A DNA stretch of 64,000 nucleotides. Source: Nissolia schottii (lineage: Eukaryota > Streptophyta > Magnoliopsida > Fabales > Fabaceae). Shown piece after piece: positions 59,901 to 64,000 of this stretch. The notes under the pieces were generated by a model that ran no database searches, was not told the DNA's origin, and saw only the letters and a program-made list of their open reading frames with translations. The stretch lies in contig QANU01083749.1 in assembly GCA_003254905.1 (NCBI GenBank), positions 1-64,000 of the forward strand, in the 5' to 3' direction. Both the position numbers and the translations under genes were made by a program. Positions within the stretch are counted from its first letter, which is position 1; every line of letters starts with the position of its first letter.

Positions 59901-60557
59901 ACTTCAAGGTTCTGTTTAGAAACTTCACTATCCAACTTCGATTGTATCTGTAATGACTACTGACAATGTTGCTTCTTAGGCTTGTCTGTGGATTACGGCC
60001 ACACACACGCAGAGTAGAAAAAGTCGTTGGGATTGGCTTTCAACCTGGACTAGACCCAGGAAAGGTAGAACGAGCATCTTGCTAGCCTCGTTATATAATT
60101 TTTTTCAATGACCTGTACATACAATGTTTGTAGGTCTCGGTATGAACTTTGTGATAGTCTTAAGAATTTGATTTGAGATGTATGATGAAATTATGTCATA
60201 TTTATGTTTGCCTTTCAGATCGTTAGTGCTTCTCAGGCTGGAGATATCCAATTCCTTGATATAAGAAATCATAGCAGTGCCTATCTCACTATCGAAGCTC
60301 ATAGGGGCTCACTGACAGCTTTAGCAGTACATAGACACGCTCCAATTATTGCCAGTGGCTCAGCCAAACAACATATAAAAGTTTTTAGCTTGGAGGGCGA
60401 TCAACTAGGCACTATTCGTTACTATCCTACCCTTATGGCTCAGAAAATTGGTTCTGTAAGCTGCCTCAGTTTCCACCCATACCAAGTATTGCTTGGTGCT
60501 GGTGCTGCAGATGCGTGTGTCTGTATCTATGCTGATGACAACACTCAAGCAAGATGA
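47961..60557 (+). CDS. RAPTOR1: RAPTOR1, regulatory-associated protein of TOR
   Basis: The substrate-binding scaffold of TORC1. 23 exons: 47961-48332, 50187-50289, 50901-50983, 51063-51221, 51810-51926, 52050-52207, 52508-52662, 52854-52998, 53083-53161, 53336-53437, 54259-54342, 54443-54553, 54940-55293, 55397-55583, 56478-57068, 57225-57554, 57637-57751, 58323-58447, 58531-58676, 58814-58915, 59671-59756, 59980-60064, 60219-60557; 1375 aa. The raptor N-terminal caspase-like domain (exons 2-7) has [20 protein letters not shown] with His223 and YVFDCSAAG with Cys266. HEAT-type helices follow (exons 10-14), then a Ser-rich linker (exon 15) and a C-terminal WD40 propeller (exons 17-23: [27 protein letters not shown]). 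Every exon joins in frame. The start is the ATG matching Met7 of the Arabidopsis protein (SRFSQS follows); the usual Met1 is out of frame here, see the findings. The N-terminal 80 residues are low-complexity Ala/Ser. Confidence 0.96.
48414..48612. repeat. MITE-like repeat in RAPTOR1 intron 1 (sibling of 42867-43047)
   Basis: Begins GTAAAACTGCATTTTGACC and ends GGGACAAAATTGTTGTTTTAC. Between these lie GTCCCTAATATGTTAA, TAGGGACTATTG and GGGACTGATCTGTTAAGA, parallel to the copy in PRAF intron 8. The two copies are diverged, so the insertions are old. Confidence 0.45.
52327..52374. repeat. 48-nt alternating pyrimidine-purine tract (Z-DNA prone)
   Basis: From 52327 to 52374 every step alternates pyrimidine and purine, with an eight-unit (CG) core at about 52337-52352 flanked by CA/TA repeats. 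Such tracts are the strongest Z-DNA formers and are also hypermutable. It lies in RAPTOR1 intron 6, 120 bases after exon 6. Confidence 0.9.
52752..52793 (+). mobile_element. 42-base LINE 3'-tail stub, RAPTOR1 intron 7
   Basis: GCCGACAAGGCTTA followed by a (GTT)n tail is the extreme 3' end of the LINE family seen at 40502 and 56079. It is bracketed by TAGCAGACAATTTTA (52737-52751) and TAGCAGGCAATTTTA (52794-52808), a 15-base duplication with one mismatch. This marks it as an extremely 5'-truncated insertion. Confidence 0.72.
55873..55934 (+). promoter_or_regulatory. snRNA-type USE plus TATA arrangement with adjacent hairpin, RAPTOR1 intron 14
   Basis: GTCCCACATCG at 55892-55902 matches the plant snRNA upstream sequence element RTCCCACATCG exactly. 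TATTTAAG starts at 55927, leaving 24 bases between, the spacing known for RNA polymerase III-type plant snRNA promoters. The USE overlaps a 9-base inverted repeat, GGGACTTTG (55873-55881) with CAAAGTCCC (55888-55896). What follows is not U6 or another snRNA that I recognise. Similar words also occur in dispersed plant repeats, so this may be a repeat fragment. Confidence 0.5.
56079..56312 (+). mobile_element. 5'-truncated LINE 3' end with perfect target duplication, RAPTOR1 intron 14
   Basis: It encodes the last part of the same LINE polyprotein as at 40502 ([20 protein letters not shown], then [10 protein letters not shown] and REDLEVNDL), followed by the family 3' end (ATGTAGCCGATACCACTTAG, then a short TTGTTG tail). 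The flanks GTCTAAAACCAACAT at 56064-56078 and 56313-56327 are identical over 15 bases. Insert length is 234 bases, in the sense direction of RAPTOR1. Confidence 0.85.
58030..58190 (-). mobile_element. tRNA-derived SINE (Au type) with perfect 15-base target duplication, RAPTOR1 intron 17
   Basis: On the minus strand it reads GAGCCTCGGCACAATAGTAA (A-box region), GGTCATGAGTTCAAATTC (B box), then AGGGGTAAGACTGTGTACAT, TAGACCCCACCAAG and GGAGCCTCGTGTATTGGGCC with a CCCTTTTTTATT end. This order is that of the plant Au SINE family. Identical 15-base flanks, ATTTTATAGACAATA, lie at 58015-58029 and 58191-58205. The internal polymerase III promoter boxes are still legible. It is antisense to RAPTOR1. 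Confidence 0.88.
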
Positions 60558-60729
60558 ATCTACATCATGTTTTTTCCCTCCTTGATTTCATTGGTTGTCT
60601 CCATCTCAGAAGAGTGCATCAAACATCTCTCGGGAGTGTGCCACCCAATGGATAATCACGTGATACCTCTCACCTAATGAGATTGTTGGGTAATCCTGTG
60701 ATGATGCTTATAAATCCCTCGCCGCTGTG

Positions 60730-60735
60730 AATAAA
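60730..60735 (+). terminator. Candidate poly(A) signal of RAPTOR1
   Basis: AATAAA 173 bases after the stop codon, followed by T-rich sequence. Other usable signals may lie further on, before 61050. Confidence 0.4.
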
Positions 60736-62688
60736 GCTGAACATACTGGTAAGGTGCATTCTGCTGATAGTGTATGCTATATATATTCATTAGCCTCCAT
60801 GTTAGAGCGTCGCGTTGCACCTGGCCGGAAGAAAATCAAGCATATTGATTGGAGGCTTTCGCAAATAATATCATCATCGTACATGTGTGTAAATAATTTT
60901 TCTTCATAATTATTTTTCATCCCCCTTGTGTGTTATCCCCTTCCCCATCCCCCATCCCCCCCTTCCATTTTCTTTAATTTGTAAATTTGTTTTTAGCCGA
61001 ATACGTAATATTTATTAAATTTGGGGGATCCTTGTCATAGCCATGTAATTGTATTGAAGTTTGAGCTTGTGTCCTATTTCGTCATGGGCGGAGGCTGAAA
61101 GGTGCGCAATGTTTTTAGCTTAGATATGGTTTTCCAATGGCATTTCTTACAGTGGTACAATGGATGTTTATCACGTAAATCAGAAGGTTCCTGCCTGCAC
61201 GAGTAATCCATTAAGGCTCTTTACATAGAGAATCAACACTTCTCTAAATCTAATCATGTTACTTGTTTAGCAAAACTAACATAATAGATAAAAAAAGATC
61301 CTAATGTGAGATTCACTATAGAATGTGAATGTGAAGTGAATGATTTCATCATTGAATCATTAAAATGAAATTGAGTCTTACTTTTAATTTAATTGATCTA
61401 ATCGTGAGGATTTTTACTATCCTTTAAATTGAATCTCTCACTTTAGATGATCTTTGTAATAAATGTCAGTTTATTTAAATTTTAAAGTGAATATCTCATG
61501 TTAAAGAATTTAAACTCTAATAGATGTCTCTTCAATTAAATTAGATTGTTTATGGGTGACTTGGAATCCAAACTTATGTTAACATTCTCCCAAGCAAAGC
61601 AAAACAAAAAATTTAAAATCTTTAGGGTAGTTTAATTTTCCTTATAGGGATTTACTTTGTTACTTTCTAAATTTTAAGGGTATCAATATTATAATATATA
61701 AAATTTTGTTAAGTGTCACTAATTCAAATTGTTTATTGTTTAACTTTATGATTAAATCACAACCATTCAAATACAAAAAAAAAAAAGTATCAATACCTTT
61801 ATAAAAACTTAGATACCAAAAAAAGCACCTCTATATATATATTTTTTTATTTATTTTGTTTTTAGTTTTTGTTATAAAAATGTTACATTGGTTTCAGATG
61901 ATTTCAGTCGCATTTTCTTTTCAAAATCTTAAAAACACACGAGAAACAAACAAATCGTGGATGTTTTAATGACATTCTAGTCATTACGCCAAGCAAGCAA
62001 TAATAAATGAAAACATCAAACATTCTGTATGCAACGAGTTGGCTATGGCTTGAGTGTATACGCAAGTAGAGTGCATCGCAAAGTTGTGCGCATTATGCAG
62101 CTGAGATAAACATAGGCGTTGTATCAAATATATTGTAGTTGAACTATTGTTCCCAACTTCCTAAAGTGATAATTTACCTTTGTAAATTTGACGCATTAAT
62201 CTCGTTTGTTTTGTTATGGTGAACAACGATTGACCAAAAACCAAGTATATAAAATACTGAATTGTACATCGGTTATTCAAAATTCAGCACAGCTGATGTG
62301 TGAATCTGTGTATGGACTAATAGATTAAATTAAAATTAAATACATGTAACACTTATCAAATCAATTCCTACGAAAAAATCTCTCATTTTACTACTAAATC
62401 AATTCCTACGAATTTCACGTGCCTTTTGTAATGGTCATCGATCAATAATTAAAAATTAAACCACTAGCAGAAATTTGAAAGCTCATATCAAAGAATGTTC
62501 CCAAAGTCTATCGTCTGAGGTAACACTCAAAACTAATGACTTTTATGATCTACCCATAAGGAGGAAGGTACCATTGTATCAAAATCTAAATGACTTACAT
62601 GACCTGCAAATGTGATGAAGCTAACAATACTAGTATGCAGCATATCAACAATGCATATAATTTTTTTTTTTTTTACATTAATAAAATA
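60736..62688. other. Convergent intergenic region between RAPTOR1 and TOL
   Basis: Both genes end toward this region. The first few hundred bases are probably RAPTOR1 3' untranslated sequence and the last few hundred that of the TOL gene. The middle (61.2-62.4 kb) is AT-rich with A- and T-runs, and no gene or element end is recognised. Confidence 0.45.
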
Positions 62689-63868
62689 TCACTTACGCCC
62701 TCCAACCATACCAGGTCCCATTGTCCCCGACAGGCTGGATGTCGTGCCACTTCCAGTCATCTTTACCCTCCCATCTGTGCTTCCAAAAACATTCAAATCT
62801 TCAAATAATCTATATGACGGAATGAAGGGCTTCTGTCCAGCAGCACCGGCAGGGTTCCCTTGTCCGGAATTCCCCTTAGGATCTCCACCAACAGCCTGCG
62901 CACCAAATCCCCTGGGAGGAAATGAACTAGTATGTTGCAAGGGCCTAACCCCTTGTGCAAATGTAGAAGGTCCTGCTGTGTTGGCTTGAGGAGTGAACAT
63001 ATTTGTAGCAGACAATTGGTTTTGATAGTTGGGATAGCCAGGTGTCGCAGCCCATGGCGGGGGAGGGTAACTTGTTGGGTACTGAAGATGCTGATTTTGA
63101 AACGGTGGCCGCGGTTGAGGCTGCTGGACATGTATCGGTTGCGGCTGAGACTGTAATTGCGGTTGCGGCGGGGACCGGGGCTGAGACAGTAATTGTAGTT
63201 GGGGTTGGGATTGGGGCTGAGACTGATAACGTTGTTGGGGTTGGGGCTGAGACTGCAAATGTTGTTGGGGTTGGGGCTGAGGATGTAGATGTGGCGGAGG
63301 CTGATACTGCGGATGTTGTGGTTTGTGATGAGGGTGTACTTCTTGTTGAGGAGGGCTATGTTGAGGATGTTGAGACTGCAATGGTGACTGCAGCTGGGGA
63401 TTAGATTGGGGCTGAGACTTAAACTGTTGCGCTTGGCGATGATGCAGTGATTGTTCGAAGTCATAATGTTGCGGTGAGGGTGGGGTTCCAGGCTGGGAGT
63501 GGGATTGAGTTTGAGCCCAAGGGACGACATAATTATCATATTGCAAGTTCCCAGGATATGTTTGGGGAGCAAAAGAATACCCTTCTGCTCTGGATGGAAC
63601 AGGTGTCTGAAGCATTCCTTGGCTAGAGTTTGATGGCGCATAAGTTGTCTGCTGAGGAGATGGTTCCAGGGATAAAGTGATACTCAGCAAGTCAATAATG
63701 TCCTGGTCTTTTGTAGTACTAACCGATGCAGGTGGATCGGGAAGAGCTAGCGCGTTGCATGGGACAGTGGTGGAGGACTCTGGCACATGTGAAGTTGGGC
63801 TGCAAGTGTTCAATGACGCTGAATTTTCACCCGATTCTGCTGAAGTCACTGACTGTGTCTTAGAATGC
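62689..63868 (-). CDS. TOM1-LIKE (TOL9/TOL6-type) protein, C-terminal exon only
   Basis: This is the last exon of a minus-strand gene that begins beyond the right edge. The acceptor CAG lies just above 63868, and the exon opens in frame as HSKTQSVTSAESGENS and ends GTMGPGMVGGRK at the stop 62689-62691. TOL proteins carry VHS and GAT domains (not in this window) that bind ubiquitinated cargo in an ESCRT-0-like role. The visible part has QDIIDLLSITLS, with a clathrin-box-like LL motif, a long Gln/Pro-rich stretch (about 130 residues, 63085-63480) and the conserved tail LFEDLNVFGSTDGRVKMTG. The tail and DLLSITLS motif place it with TOL6/TOL9. About 393 residues are present. The in-frame plus-strand ORFs across this exon are composition shadows. 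Confidence 0.87.
63085..63480 (-). repeat. Gln/Pro-codon low-complexity tract in the TOL exon
   Basis: The coding strand repeats units such as CAGTCTCAGCCCCAACCCC; the plus strand shows the complement with many GGGG and GGTTGGGG runs (63195-63285). The repeats read as QSQPQPQ in protein. The DNA repeats suggest growth by slippage or unequal exchange, and the plus strand has G-quadruplex potential. Confidence 0.75.
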
Positions 63869-64000
63869 CTGCATGAGGAATAAAAAGTTCAGAGTGAATT
63901 AGTAATTCATTAAAAAAAAATAATGCACGATAGAAAAATTCATTACCCATGAACAGGAATGCATGTGAATTTACAGGAAATTTCATGATAAAAACCAATT
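63869..64000 (-). other. Intron sequence of the TOL gene running to the window edge
   Basis: AT-rich sequence directly upstream of the acceptor of the last TOL exon. No exon is seen before the window ends. Confidence 0.6.

Noticed and set aside
62793-63641. 282-codon minus-strand frame inside the TOL exon, and the plus-strand frame 63042-63404
   Set aside because: Both are open because the Gln/Pro codon repeats lack stop words in several frames; the 62689 frame matches the TOL family end to end.

Overview
This is a stretch of eudicot nuclear genome. It is AT-rich, its genes have many introns (GT-AG junctions could be placed on every exon below), and it carries plant-type SINE, LINE, MITE, CACTA-like and LTR-element relics. 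The species cannot be fixed from sequence alone. One ambiguous base (n) lies at 6857. Exon models were built by hand by joining open frames at GT/AG sites; all exon lengths close in frame.

Layout. 1-9 kb: no intact gene; an AACAAAC-type repeat array, a broken NPH3-domain gene fragment (3.5-3.9 kb), an RNase-H-like retroelement scrap (4.9-5.1 kb, minus), and a CACTA-type terminus (5171) followed by an intron-containing, disabled fragment of the RING-box gene RBX1 (5.5-5.9 kb). 9.2-10.9 kb (minus): a two-exon gene for a membrane-anchored lectin/PAN-apple protein like Arabidopsis At5g03700. 11-22 kb: a repeat zone with fossil Ty3/gypsy pieces on both strands, an LTR-like fragment with a triplicated 31-bp unit, and a 102-bp tandem repeat. 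22.8-29.3 kb (plus): nine-exon class III aminotransferase, closest to PYD4 (beta-alanine aminotransferase). 30.5-34.6 kb: fossil Ty1/copia piece and dispersed repeats. 35.2-43.3 kb (plus): nine-exon PH-RCC1-FYVE-BRX (PRAF-type) gene. 43.3-47.6 kb: MITE, palindromic repeats, no gene. 48.0-60.6 kb (plus): complete 23-exon RAPTOR1, the substrate-recruiting subunit of TORC1, 1375 aa as modelled. 62.7-63.9 kb (minus): last exon of a TOM1-LIKE (TOL) ubiquitin-sorting gene that continues past the window edge.

The genes are ordinary single-copy housekeeping or signalling loci, not an operon-like system. PRAF (FYVE), RAPTOR1 (TORC1) and TOL (ESCRT-0-like) all belong to endomembrane/TOR biology, but nothing in the sequence shows joint regulation.

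Most notable observations: the RBX1 capture-like fragment beside a CACTA end; a probable one-base change at the RAPTOR1 start that leaves a five-codon upstream frame overlapping the ATG (TGATG); three 3'-end stubs of one LINE family and a SINE in introns of PRAF and RAPTOR1, three of them with 15-nt target duplications; an snRNA-type USE plus TATA arrangement inside a RAPTOR1 intron; and a 48-nt unbroken alternating pyrimidine-purine tract. No convincing undescribed gene system was found.
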